64,000 nt of DNA, from NCBI GenBank assembly GCA_035079385.1, contig JAVHKY010000008.1, positions 2,712,001 to 2,776,000 on the forward strand, read 5' to 3'. Source of the stretch: Aspidiotus rigidus (taxonomy: Eukaryota; Arthropoda; Insecta; Hemiptera; Diaspididae). The notes beneath the pieces were generated by a model. It made no database searches. It was not told where the DNA came from and was given only the letters and a program-made list of their open reading frames with translations. This document shows positions 9,396-19,588 of this stretch, piece by piece; position 1 is the stretch's first letter, and every line of letters starts with the position of its first letter. The position numbers and the translations under genes are program-made.

Positions 9396-10856
9396 CACCA
9401 GGCCGAATAATTTTTCGCTGTCAAATGTGATTACATTATTCAAGAGACAGGCTTTCTTCCTCTTGGCTTTTGCAATCTCCATTTGTTCCCAGAGTTTTCT
9501 TCTCTTTGTGCGATTCTCTACGTGTATGACTTCAAATATTCCCTCTCCATCGTGGTTTTCCTCGTTACAGTGTTTCCCAAACAGTGACTTGCCATCTTCT
9601 TTCTCCCTCGGCGTTTTGTGCTCCCTTCTCCTGATCTCAAACTTTCTCCCAGTCTCACCGATGTAGATCCCCTCGCACTGTTCACAACTGAGCTTGTACA
9701 CTCCGTTTGAGCTTTTCTTGTCCTTTTGTTCCGTCTGGTCATTGCTGATTCTCTTCACCATGGGTTGATTGTTCTGGATACCCACATTCACATCGTAGCC
9801 ATTGAACGCCTTTATGACCTTGTTTGTGTACTTTCCTATATATGGTATCGATCCGGAGTACTTTCTCACTATGCTATCATGGGTTCTTTTCTTTGTTTCC
9901 ATTTTCCCAAAGACGCCCTCCACCACACATCTGCGGTAGCCATTGGCTTCTGCGATCTGCTTTACTATCTCGATCTCTTTCCTCTTCTCTTCGTTGTTCT
10001 TGAGGATAGAAATTGCCCGATAGCAGTAGTTCTGGATTGCCGCTACCTTGTGCCTGGGGTGGTGGTAGGAGTCATTTGGGATGATGGTGTCAGTATGCGT
10101 CGGCTTCCTGTAGATTTTGTATTCTATCCTATTGTTCTCCATTGTGAGTGTAAGGTCCAAATAGTTGATGGTCTCATTGCCTTTTTCCACTGTGAATTTG
10201 ATGCTCTCATTCATCGCGTTCATTTCTGAGAGGAATAGATCCACCTGTCTATCAGTGCCTGACCACACAATTAGGATATCATCTACATATTTGGCCCAGT
10301 GTTTGATCGAGTTTCTGAACTTGCTGCCCTTCAATATCTTGTTTTCCATATCATCCATGAATATCTTCGCCAGTATTGGTGACAGCGGTGATCCCATCGC
10401 AAGTCCCCTTTCCTGATTGTAGAACCTGTTATTGAAGCGGCAGTAATTCTGGCTCAAGATCTCCTCCACTATGTTGGCGTACTTCGACCCATCGGGGTTC
10501 TCATGGTATCTGTTGTTTTTGAGCAGAGTGAGAAGTTCCTCCTTCGGTATGGTACCAAACATATTAGTCACATCGAAGGATATCAGCTTGTTGTTACTCC
10601 TGATTTCCAACTTGTCCAGTTGCTCAATCAGCTGTCCGTTGTTTCTGATACTTCGTCTGGGTGCAAACTGGTAGTTTTCTTTCAGGAGTGTGGCTACGAT
10701 CTTTGCTATCTTGTAGCATGGTGATTGAATGCTGTTGACCAGGGGTCTCGTCGGACGGTTAGCTTTGTGGAGTTTTACAAGCCCCTTGAGTTTTGGTGTA
10801 ACCGGGTTCATCTCAAGCGTCCTTCCATTGCCGGGTACATTGTTCCGTTTCAACAC
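9306..10856 (-). CDS. Penelope-like reverse transcriptase plus GIY-YIG endonuclease (N-terminus lost to frameshift)
   Basis: A 516-codon open frame. Visible RT motifs are KLHKANRPTRPLVNS (residues 28-42), FDVTNMFGTIPKEELL (94-109), GLAMGSPLSPILAKIFMDD (151-169), the catalytic YVDD (190-193) and NYLDLTL (231-237). The family-specific YRKPTHTD block follows (249-256). The endonuclease starts near residue 385 (GVYKLSCEQCEGIYIGETGR), followed by RRREH and a basic tail. The role is target-primed reverse transcription with second-strand cleavage by the GIY-YIG domain, in the nucleus. Catalytic residues look intact in both domains. The frame opens mid-protein, because the upstream N-terminal domain is in other frames with stops. 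Confidence 0.92.
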   Translation of the reverse strand: MLKRNNVPGNGRTLEMNPVTPKLKGLVKLHKANRPTRPLVNSIQSPCYKIAKIVATLLKENYQFAPRRSIRNNGQLIEQLDKLEIRSNNKLISFDVTNMFGTIPKEELLTLLKNNRYHENPDGSKYANIVEEILSQNYCRFNNRFYNQERGLAMGSPLSPILAKIFMDDMENKILKGSKFRNSIKHWAKYVDDILIVWSGTDRQVDLFLSEMNAMNESIKFTVEKGNETINYLDLTLTMENNRIEYKIYRKPTHTDTIIPNDSYHHPRHKVAAIQNYCYRAISILKNNEEKRKEIEIVKQIAEANGYRRCVVEGVFGKMETKKRTHDSIVRKYSGSIPYIGKYTNKVIKAFNGYDVNVGIQNNQPMVKRISNDQTEQKDKKSSNGVYKLSCEQCEGIYIGETGRKFEIRRREHKTPREKEDGKSLFGKHCNEENHDGEGIFEVIHVENRTKRRKLWEQMEIAKAKRKKACLLNNVITFDSEKLFGLVIGREKKNGPTNETAGIQVANRNTAFRTID

Positions 10857-11529
10857 AGCTTTCAGGTCATCTTGGTTTTCCGCGTTGGGTCCCTTGCCAG
10901 CTCTTGGTATCCGTTAACTGCGATTTACGACTCCACTTTTTGGGTGTAGTCCTCCTTCTCCATTACCACTACCGTGCTGCCCTTGTCCGCCTTTGTCAAA
11001 ATCAGGTTGTTCTGTCGGATCTTCTTTTGTAGATTTGTGACCTTCCTCTGCATTACTTGCGTTCTGTCATAGGTTCGGCACATACCTCTTTGATGTCCAA
11101 CAGCACTTTCCCAATTTTAGTCCGGGCTTCTGGTCTCACGTCGTGTTCCATGGTTTGGATTACTTGTTCGCAGCTAATGGCCATGCTTTCAAGCCTACAC
11201 TGGTTCAGCCTCTCTGGCTGCACGTACTTGATGCCTTTGTCCAGCTGTCTTCTTTCTTCTTCTGTGAAGGTGACGCTTGATAGGTTCTCGGTTCTGGGAG
11301 CAAATTTGTGCTCGACTCTCGCTGTCTCTTCCTTTCTTTCTTCTTTCTTCCGGGTCAGTTCGGCAAGCTTCTTCTTGATCTGTAGATTTAGATTTATAAT
11401 TACTTATGTAAATTAAATTGATATTTGTTGACCTAAAACTTCCTCAAAACTTGTTGTGATTTCCCTGCCAGGTCAAGTCTTCAAATCTCGTACGATCCAC
11501 GGCAAACCGCGAGATACAAATCACAACAC

Positions 11530-11840
11530 CCCCGCCCCTCTCCGAGACGACATCAGCCTCGTGACATCACGAGCCCCTCCTATCATATATAGCTTGGAGA
11601 TCGAAATTATTTCAAGTCCTCCTATCATATAAAGCTCGAGAGTCAAAATTATTCCTTATAGCTTAGAGATCGAAATTATTTTAAGTCCCCCTCTTATCGT
11701 AAATAGCTCAAGAGTCGACATTTTTCCAAGTCCCCCCCTCCCCTCTCCGTGGCGTCATCAACCTCGGACCGCTCGCCCTCGCGAACGAAAATTTCCTGAA
11801 ATCACCCCCCCCCCCAAGAAATAGTGGGTTCCCCACTAAA
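11530..11840 (+). repeat. 45-bp unit array with GC-rich end module and AGTGGG hairpin
   Basis: Four degenerate 45-bp units (11575-11740) lie between two copies of the CTCTCCG end-module start (11540 and 11741). The second module is complete: gtcatcaacctcgg, a CGCTCGCCCTCGCG-like stretch, aaatttcctg, a C-run, and a perfect hairpin AGTGGG-TTC-CCCACT at 11823-11837. Other copies of this hairpin read AGCGGG-TTC-CCCGCT, so the third and matching bases changed together. Confidence 0.8.
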
Positions 11841-11974
11841 AAAAATGGAAAAAAAGTAGACGTCGCAAAGGCAGAGGGAAATCCAACGTCTTGAGCAGAA
11901 ACTTGACTCGCGACTCTAATTAAGAAAGAAGACAAGAACACAAGTACTCAACGCATGATTTTTCATTATACAAT

Positions 11975-12960
11975 AGACAAATCAAAGTACTTTCGACGTA
12001 GTGGCCGTCATCAGCGAACGAACAAATACAACTTACGGCAAATTAAAGAACGTGAAAGTTTTCGTTTTTTATTTTGATAAACAAGACTGCTATAAATAGA
12101 TAAACATGAACAAGCAGGAGACACCGATGGAACGCTGAATGACGGGAGACGCCGTTGAGTCATAAATCGACGCTTTTCAACCAAGCCAGATCATGAACGA
12201 GGTTTTCAAGGTGAGCGTTGTCTTCCTTTTGTTCAGCCTCGAGTCGTCATCAGTACTTGGAGGGAGTGGGAGGAGGTGATCTCGCTTGGTCTACTTTAAC
12301 ATAACTACTTCTTTCTTAAAGTTTGACCCTTTCCTCGCGCGACTGAGTAGGAACCATCACAAAAATAAGAAGGGATGAGCCCACACTCAGAGAGGACTTT
12401 ATTGAGAAGGTAATTTCCGTGCTTAGCCAAATATGTAGTGGCAAACATCGAAGTCTTCAGTTGCGAACTCGGCTCAAACCGAATAGGGTCAAACTGATGA
12501 CCAGACTCGAGTTTTGCGAACGTGGAGTTTCTGTTTTTTTAGGTTCGTATCAAACGCCTCATGCTAATTGAAGCGTACGGAAAAGTTTCGCTCAGTCTCC
12601 CTTATGTAGAGCGCCAGGCAGTCAGGGTAGGACAATTCATAAACTCCATACTCACCTAAGGGGGGAGATCTTTGCGCAAACCCTAGAGTATCTCGGCCAA
12701 GTCTTTCGAAAATTTGCCCAAATAGGGAAGGCGAATCCACTTGAAGCTTTTAAGGAACAGAGGAGACCGCCTTGACGAAGACGTCAACTGGCTGAGGCTG
12801 ACAACTTTCAGATGTTCCAGAAAACGTAATTCGAGTTTTCTCACTTTCTGTCCAATACAACACGACCTGAAACGAAATATCAAATGAAAACTGTTTTCTC
12901 TGCACAGAGACCGTAGGTTTCTTAGTCTAGGTCTTCGCTGTAAATACATGTAATTCCCTT
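11975..12960 (-). mobile_element. Penelope-like element copy D (degenerate, lineage of copy A)
   Basis: On the minus strand, KWIRLPYLGKFSKDL near 12750-12690 matches RKRWIRIPFLGKFSLKL of copy A. It is followed by a decayed GIY-YIG (GVYELSYPDCLALYIRETER, near 12645-12590) with stops. About 600 bp further on, a hammerhead-like core is visible: CTGATGA at 12014-12008 and CGAAA at 11995-11991, with the same AGTACT after it as in copy C. No matching stem I can be drawn. The copy is 5'-truncated and broken. Confidence 0.65.
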
Positions 12961-13350
12961 AGTTGAAATTAAATCGAAATTAACTTCCTCCGAAAACGCA
13001 GTAAGGTCGAGATCGTTAGGTATTGCGTGCATACGGACTCTTTACAAGTATATGTACATAGTTATTAATTGGTTTAGCATGTGTTTCCTCGTTAAAATAT
13101 TATATACGTAGGTATTTGAGTTTTTCGATGTGTAGAGTCCTGATTTCTCTAGATATGTTCACGTTTTCAGTCGTTGTTGGGTTAGTTGCTTTTATATCTT
13201 GCTAGATTATGGGTTTTGTTTAAAAATTTCTCTGCAGTATTTGCAACTCATTACTCTTTAAAGTAACCCTCCCTCGTTATGCTTAACCGTAATTTGGAAG
13301 AGTTGTATTAATTCAATTACAATTCATCGAACTAACTGAAGGGATACCTT
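12961..13350. other. No recognisable gene
   Basis: AT-rich unique sequence. I see no frames with family features and no repeat of the families listed here. Confidence 0.3.
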
Positions 13351-13352
13351 GG

Positions 13353-13945
13353 TGTCGTGCTAGCTCACATTTTTTAGGTCGGGTAACCAGCTCGTCGAGC
13401 CCCACTAATTTTCATGGTCGAACTTTGAAGAGTTTTCTCGCAAGCCCCTTGGAACCTTCGTGGGTCTTTTCTGGCCGGGCCAGGACGACACTGCCATTTG
13501 CGGGACTATTAGCGATTTTGTGACAAATGACACCGCAAATGCCTCTTTTCCGATTAGGACTAATTGCATGACTTGAGCTTAAGTGGCACCGCAAATTCCT
13601 CTCTTCTGGTTTTGACTATTTGCGAGAACATTTGCGATTTTTTTACAAATAACACCGCAAACGCCCCTCTTCCGATTTGGACGATTTGCGGGACCTTTTA
13701 CGATTTTGTGGCAAATGACACCGCAAACGGTTCTTTTTTATTCTGTGTTATTTGCGATTTCATAGAAAGTGACACCGCGATTCCAATTAGGACTATTTGC
13801 CAGTATCGTGCTGGATCATATTTTTTAAGTCGGGTAAACAGCTCGTCGAGGGCCCCTAACTCTCAATTTTCAAAGATTTTCTGGCGAGCCTTTTCTGTCC
13901 GGGGCTCCCCGGTCACTCGACCGGGCCAACACGACACTGGGGTAG
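13353..13945. repeat. 75-80-bp minisatellite between two 120-bp direct repeats
   Basis: Four to five units share aaatgacaccgcaaa, cctcttccgatt and ggactatttgcg (13488-13800; period about 75-80 bp). They are bracketed by direct repeats at 13353-13495 and 13801-13943. These share the words cgtgctgg(a)tca, tcgggtaa(a/c)cagctcgtcgag, ttttctggc and gggccaacacgacactgg. Bracketing by direct repeats suggests either an element with terminal direct repeats or a higher-order satellite block. The plus-strand frame across it (13564-13971) is repeat-derived. Confidence 0.75.
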
Positions 13946-14345
13946 CTTATATATATTGTCAGAAGGTGTGAAAAGTCTTCTCTAGGCTAGTGTAGTCAGT
14001 GCATTAGTGCATTCTGTTACATGAGACGAACAAACCAATACAAACTTCAATTTAGGTGCAACCATGACTCTTGGCGCGGATTCTGTACATTCCTTGGAAT
14101 CTTGACTGAAGTTGTTCTGAGTTCTCCTGTTTAATTTTCTATCCAGACATAAACCTAAATAGCGAGCGTTTTCAGCCAGCTGGACAGGCTCATTATTGAT
14201 AACTTTTGGGTCATTTCCATGGGCACGGAATGTACTATACTAGGCTTGTAGTAAGTCTAGGCATTCTTTGTACTAGCTTCGTACTAGATCTAGGCTTCCT
14301 TGAATTCTCAATACCAAATCCAATTTGACTCATAAAATAGGTTGC
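13946..14345. other. Spacer with CTAGTACTAG words
   Basis: Unique sequence followed by low-complexity ctaggcttgtagtaggtctagg text that precedes the hairpin modules of the 45-bp family. No gene is seen. Confidence 0.35.
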
Positions 14346-14351
14346 CTGCGT

Positions 14352-14430
14352 TCCTCGTCTAACTTCGTTAAGGAAGCCGTCGTTTTTTCAAGTCCCCCTC
14401 CTTTCATATATACCTCTAGAGTCAAAACTT
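14352..14430 (-). repeat. Hairpin module (truncated, inverted) of the 45-bp family
   Basis: Contains the inverted TTAAC-GAA-GTTAA module (reads cttcgttaaggaagccgtcg here) followed by one and a half 45-bp units. The same module is seen in at least a dozen places in the window. See 46798-47762 for the most complete version. Confidence 0.6.
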
Positions 14431-14433
14431 TAA

Positions 14434-14693
14434 CAGGGAACCTCCTCTGTGGGTGTTTTTCGAGAAATTCACCGTGCGCCGTCTGATGCAAAATTTGGAA
14501 AAATTTTGACTCTCGAGCTATATATGATAGAAGGGGGACTAAGAAAAATTCCTATCATGCATGGCTCGAGAGTCGAAAGTTTTCCAAGTCCCCTTCCTAT
14601 CATATATGGCTCGAGAGTCGAAATTTTTTCAAGTGTTTTGTTGGACGGTGCACGGCAAATTCTCAAAAAGCCCCCCATAGAACAGGTTCCCTG
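14434..14693. mobile_element. TTAA-flanked inverted-repeat element with a 45-bp core (260 bp, minimal copy)
   Basis: The left end starts CAGGGAACCTCC after TTAA (14430-14433). The right end finishes GGTTCCCTG before TTAA (14694-14697). The ends are inverted repeats of about 85 bp (gagaaatt, ccgtgc.ccgtc, aaaatttcgactctcgag), and only about two 45-bp units lie between them. TTAA duplications are the hallmark of piggyBac- and Kolobok-type transposases. No transposase is encoded, so mobilisation in trans is inferred. Larger relatives are at 40781-41278 and 47193-47944. Confidence 0.75.
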
Positions 14694-14828
14694 TTAAAAT
14701 TTCCACTCTTGAGTTATACATGATAAGAGGAGGACTTGAAAAACTTCCCACTCTCGAGCTATATATGATAGCCCCCTCCTATGCGAAATTTTTTCTAGTC
14801 CCCCTCGGAGATTTCTGGATCAGGTCCG

Positions 14829-15285
14829 AGGATTTAGACTAAGTTTGTTGTAGCTCAAAAACGGGTAATGTTAGATGTATAGTTTGAATTTACAAAATTT
14901 GTATCTCAATATCTTCATTTTGCGCCCCTTCAATTTTCTACAACTTTTCTGAGACGAGTTATGGACAAAAATGTGCCAAAATTGACCAATTTGCGAGGAT
15001 TTCCCAAAATAGAAATTGAAAATTTTTCCAATTTCAAGCTTCATAATATGACTATTCAAATATTTTTTTGGAACTACATTTTAAATCAAGGTGAATATGA
15101 AAGTTCGAACGATTTTTAATTTTTGAAAATTTTGGCGAATTGGCCAAATTTTGGTCTATAAATTGGCTCGGAAAAGTCGAAGAGACTTCGTATTTGGCGC
15201 AAATTAAGATACAAGTTTCGTACATTTGAAGTTTACATATAACGTTTCGCGTTTTTGCGCTAGAACAAATTTAGTCCGAAATCCC
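14829..15285. repeat. Long inverted repeat (about 100-bp arms, 460 bp overall)
   Basis: The left arm at 14829-14930 (gatttagactaagtttgttg, gctcaaaaacg, tgttagatgta, ttgtatct, tttgcgcc) matches the complement of 15185-15285. Arm identity looks around 75-80 percent by eye. A third, shorter copy of the tip (gcgcaaaaacacgaaatg) lies at 15413. It is probably a decayed foldback or TIR element. I find no clear target duplication. Confidence 0.6.
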
Positions 15286-17470
15286 ATTTAACTATTGACA
15301 TCATTTTGGGGCACCCTATCTATAATCGTCGAGGGAGCTGTTGAAAGGTTGTATTACTAGCGAGGCCAAAAGATATGATCAGTTGAATGTGATTTCGTGC
15401 AAAATCTGCTCTGGCGCAAAAACACGAAATGTTAGATGTTTACTTTAAATCGAACATCCGGCTGCTTAGACCAGAAGTAAGACTTGAAAACATTTCAACC
15501 TTGAAGGACTTCCTGATGACATCAAGACCTTTCTTAGCTTCCCACGTTTGGGACAATTTTTTACTCTTATTTAAAAAATGTATGCCATTCTGAATGAAAA
15601 ATTATTGAAGATGGGAATGTGCGAGATTAACTTTTCCTTATTTTCTCGGAAGTTGATATCGTCACCTGCACTCTCTTAGCCATGAGGAAGAACTAATCAA
15701 AGCCACACCCGCAAAAATATAACTATCCATCTGCTTTTTAAATCTTATCGAAATTCTCTCTTGGGCATAATTTTATTGGAATAGAATTAAGAAAAAAATA
15801 GAAAATATATTTTCAGACAAACCCGGCCTTTCATAAAAATTGCCCGCTTGGCAAAAGGAATGACTGAATTTCGGATATTTCGCGAAATGCAGCTCACACA
15901 AAAGTCTCCAGCTCGGATGAGAGAACGGCTTATTATTTTTCACGAAGAAATGGATTGTAAATAATTAGTGTAGTGAAGAAAAATGCAGCTCGCCGAAGAA
16001 AATATCGATAAATTATTACAAAAATGAGGAAGAACGCCGACAGAAAGAGGGAAGTGCAGTATGCAATTTTGAGCAACTCTTGCGCTGTTAGATGGCTACG
16101 ATAGGACGTGGCTGTGTTGTTATAAAAATTCGCCTCGGTTATTTCGTTTTCGCATAAAAGAAAAACGATATATAGAAGATGGGGCGCGAGAGACAGAGAG
16201 AGGGGATATATAGACGACGAAAACGACGATGATGATGACGATGAAGGAGGAAAAGAAATAAAAATGAAACCCGAAGTCATGAACCGAAAGTATTCATAAG
16301 AGAGCGTTATAAAAAGACACTCGTGAAGAAGAGAAAGAAAAAGAAGAAAAAAAGAGTACAAAAATGAGCTTTCTATTGATCGGTTTCGGTGCAATACGAA
16401 GGGGGTTCGTTGAAGGTCCAGACCAGAACCAGGAAAAAACATTTGGAAAACGAAAGAAATTTAATAGTAAGACGACGCGAAGCACCGAGGGCAGATCTTA
16501 CGGTCGTCCGCAAAGTAGCGCGAGTTAACCTATTTTATACAGTGAAAAATCCTCTTCTCTACTCTCTTCGCCCGACCCTGCCATTATGTAGGTCAACCAC
16601 GTCTTAACTGAGCTGCTTCTCAAGTCTGGAATAGCTTTTGTACAGTAACATTCCAACTATTTGGAAAACGTCTCACTTTTATAAACCCTGTTATTCCACC
16701 CGACAGTTGCTTTTTCCAAGCTACTTGTTGCTACAACGCAGCGCATTTTCTTCTTTTCTTTTTCTGCATCTCTTCTCTCGCTTATTTTTCTATATCGTGT
16801 TTTTCTTCCTTTTTTTCGTACTTTTGTTTACCGCCTGCGCTTTTCTTTCTTCATTTCCTTTTCGTCCTTTATGTTGTTATTCGAATTGCTAAACTGAAAC
16901 GAAAAATTCTTATGTAAAGTTCTAAAGTATATAAGTTACTCCAGTTATGCGCGAAATTTGCGTTCTATTCTCGTAATTGTGTCCCTTTTCTTCTTCTTCT
17001 TCTTCTTTTTTTTTTTTTGTAGACATTTTCTCATCTTCCTGCGCTCCCAAAACTCACCGGGTTGAAAGTTGAATGCACTTCGTATCGTAAAAATCTTTGT
17101 AGACTTCTCGTACCCGAGTGTATTTTTTGTCTTCGTCGAAATATTCCCGAAGCGTTGGCATCGGGGATCACGTGAATTGCTTCCAGTTATACGACTGCAC
17201 TAAATGAAATCGTAATCTTTGGACTAGAATCGTGTTATTACCTCAACTTATTACGTTTTTCATCTTTCCAAACGATACCGTTTCTTTTCTTCGACGATTT
17301 TCTCGAAAGGTAGTGTACCACTACATACAGTAATTGTACACCGGGTGTTTTACAACAGAAGAAATGACTCAATCGGTGTAAGAATTCTTGTGATGAAGTT
17401 TTCTGAACTCATCGAGTGCTGTGATGATCTCTGAGAACTATATTTAGGAATCACCCCTCGAAAGAAAAAA
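15286..17470. other. No supported gene; simple repeats
   Basis: AT-rich sequence with a (TTC)n/poly-T run near 16985-17020 and pyrimidine-rich stretches around 16740-16850. The frame at 15933-16442 (minus) is rich in Ser and hydrophobic residues but shows no family features, and I did not accept it. Confidence 0.35.
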
Positions 17471-17477
17471 AAAAATT

Positions 17478-17917
17478 AGAAGCCATTGCAGACGTTGCAA
17501 TGGCAACGGGGAACCCACAATTCCTTAACTCTACCTCTCAGGTGGTGTGGAACTGAGTTGATAATCTTGTCATATAATTCAAATCGAAATTATCATTCTA
17601 CATTCCCTCCTATCATATATAGCTCGAGAGTCGAAATTCTTCCAAGTCCCCCTTCTATCATATATAGCTCGGAAGTCACAATTCTTCCACGTCCCCCTCC
17701 TATCATATATAGCTCGAGACTTGAAATTCTTCCAAGTCCCCCTCCTATCATATATAGCTCGAGACTCGAAATTCTTCCAAGTCCCCCTCCTATCATATAT
17801 AGCTCGAGACTCGAAATTCTTCCAAGTCCCGTAACCTAACCTAACCTGCGGACGCGGACGCGGACGTTTTCTGAGGATGTAATCTCCTAACAAAATGGAT
17901 AGCGGGTTCCCCGCTAA
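17478..17917 (+). mobile_element. 45-bp-core element E1 with hairpin ends and CCTAA run
   Basis: The left end has ccattgcagacgttgcaatgg (itself an inverted repeat) followed by a CGGG-GAA-CCC hairpin at 17505-17519. A conserved left segment follows (ttccttaactctacctc, tggtgtggaactgagttg). Then come five 45-bp units, a CCTAACCTAACCT run at 17831-17845, three GCGGAC repeats, and a perfect AGCGGG-TTC-CCCGCT hairpin at 17901-17915. A paralogue with the same order of parts is at 54712-55629. The 45-bp period keeps frames open on both strands, which are not genes. Confidence 0.75.
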
Positions 17918-18422
17918 AAAATGTTTTGGCGGAGCAAAATAAATGAAGATCATTTTTAGCTACCAGTTGAGATAAAATAATTTTCGGTAGCGGATAAGAC
18001 ATCAACGGTGTTGCATCAACCAGCTTAAACCTCTTTAGGGCGTCATCAACTTCGATCTTTCTGTTACGTCATCAAATCAGTAACTTACTATTTCTTCTTT
18101 CTCGAATTCGCAGAGGATTCTTCGTCCATCAACGGGAAGAAGGCAGCAGCTTAGTACAGTCTAGTACATTATATAATTTAAGCCGAGTATAGCCTAGTAT
18201 AGTCTAGTATTAGTATAGCGTAACATAGCCCTATGATAGGCTTAGTTTGAGCCGATAAAGACATTAAAAAGAGGAAACCCAGTCCCGATCTTGTAAATTT
18301 TCGATAATGGATAAAGGCACAATAAAGACATCGCAACCGGCTTAAACATTCTTGTGACGTCACCATCATGCGTAACCAGAATTTTCAAAGTGACCGTCAC
18401 AGCTAATATTCTATTACGTGAC

Positions 18423-19220
18423 AAAACGACGGCTTCCTTAACTAAGTTAAGCGAGGAACGCAGGGAACCTGTTCTATGAGTCAAATTAGTTTTGGTATTG
18501 AGAATTCAAGGAAGCCTAGGCCTAGTATAAAGCTAGTATGAAGGAGGCCCAGACCTACTATAAACCTAGTATAAAATAGGACGTCATCAGTGACCTGGAC
18601 CTATTTTCGGGACTTTGAAATATTATATAGGTCGAGAACCGAAATTTTTCCAAGTCTCCCTCCAATTGTTTATAGCTCCGAGGTCAAAATATCTTAGGTC
18701 CCCTTTCTATCTTACATAGCTCGAGTGTCAAAAGTATTCCAAGTCCCCCTCCTATCATATATGCAGAATTCAAGAGTCAAAATTATTTCAAATCCCCTCC
18801 TATCATATATGTATAATTCGAGAGTCAAAATTATTTATCAGTCCGCCTCCTAGCATTTATATAGCTCGAGAGCAAAGAAAAATTTAGGTACTTTCGAACT
18901 ATATTATATACTAGGCTTGAGGTCTAGGCCTTCTTTATACTAGCTTTATACTAGGTCTATAGGTTTCCTTGAATTCTCAATACCAACTTTAGTTTGACTC
19001 TTGAAACAGGTTCCCTGCGTTCCTCGTTCATTTCTAAGTCCCCCTCCTATCATATTATATACTCGAGTCGTGACGTCATCAACCTCGGGCCGCGAGCGCA
19101 TATGATAGGAGAGGGACTTGGAAAAACGACGGCTTCCTCAACAAAGTTAAACAAGGAACGCAGGGAACCTGTTTTATGAGTCATGTGAGATTTGGTATTG
19201 AGAATTCAAGGAAGCCTAGA
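18423..19220. repeat. Cluster of hairpin modules and scattered 45-bp units
   Basis: Hairpin modules starting acgacggcttccttaac and ending aattcaaggaagcc lie at 18423-18516 and 19124-19216 (plus) and inverted at about 18945-19025. Each carries gcaGG-GAA-CCtg. The module ends (GGCTTCCTT/AAGGAAGCC) are inverted repeats of each other. Diverged 45-bp units occupy 18625-18880 and 19020-19110, with a TGACGTCA at about 19071. It looks like nested or rearranged copies of the TTAA/45-bp family. Confidence 0.7.
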
Positions 19221-19259
19221 TCTAGATGAAGTACTATAAGCCTAGTATAATGATTATAG

Positions 19260-19588
19260 TTTGAGAGTCTAAATTTTTATCGAATATCGAGCTATACATG
19301 ATAGGAGGGGGACTTGGAAAAATGTTGACTCTCGAGCTATATATATATATGATAGAAAGGGCGACTTAGAAAAGTTTTTACCATATATGGCTTGAGAGTC
19401 AAAATTTTTCCAAGTCCCCCTCCTATCATATATAGCTCGATAGTAGAAATTCTTACAACTCCTCCTGTCATATATGGCTCGGAGGTCGGAATTTTAACAG
19501 GGAACCTGTTTTATGGGGGGCTTTTTGAGAAATTTGCCGTGTGCCGTCCAGCAAAAAACTTGTAAAAATTTCGACTCTCGAGCTATCT
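19260..19588. repeat. 45-bp units and one element end (AACAGG-GAA-CCTGTT at 19496)
   Basis: Units in both orientations surround a left element end: TTAA, then CAGGGAACCTGTTTTATGGG at 19498-19517, gagaaatttgccgtg, and a following unit. No matching right end is close by, so the copy is truncated or was cut by the insertion at 19.6 kb. Confidence 0.7.

Larger units (their letters stand above)
9060..11420 (-). mobile_element. Penelope-like retroelement copy C (best preserved)
   Basis: Minus-strand element carrying, in order: an N-terminal region typical of the family at about 11390-11070 (EEERRQLDKGIKYVQPE, then ESMAISCEQVIQTME), a TKADKGSTVVVMEKEDY motif near 10970, the reverse transcriptase and GIY-YIG endonuclease (10856-9306), a cluster of CCAAT boxes (9395-9207) and a hammerhead ribozyme (9154-9100). 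The N-terminal part lies in other frames than the main ORF (stop after MTERK near 11064, frameshift near 10910), so this copy is probably dead. Copy B belongs to the same subfamily. A 45-bp array begins just beyond its 5' end. Confidence 0.9.

Noticed and set aside
11983..12014. Second hammerhead ribozyme in Penelope copy D
   Set aside because: CTGATGA, CGAAA and AGTACT are present, but no stem I can be formed and the base next to the core does not pair. I treat it as a decayed relic.
15933..16442. 169-codon minus-strand frame with Ser- and Phe-rich stretches
   Set aside because: It is composition-driven, overlaps other open frames, and shows no domain, splice or start support.
17486..17953. 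Long frames on both strands (IYSSRVEILPSPPP-type and RAIYDRRGTWKNFDS-type repeats), also at 41394-42016, 42332-43064, 47103-47570 and 54724-55167
   Set aside because: The 45-bp period is 15 codons, so any stop-free frame in one unit stays open through an array. Several frames are open at once on both strands, which fits a tandem repeat and not a protein.
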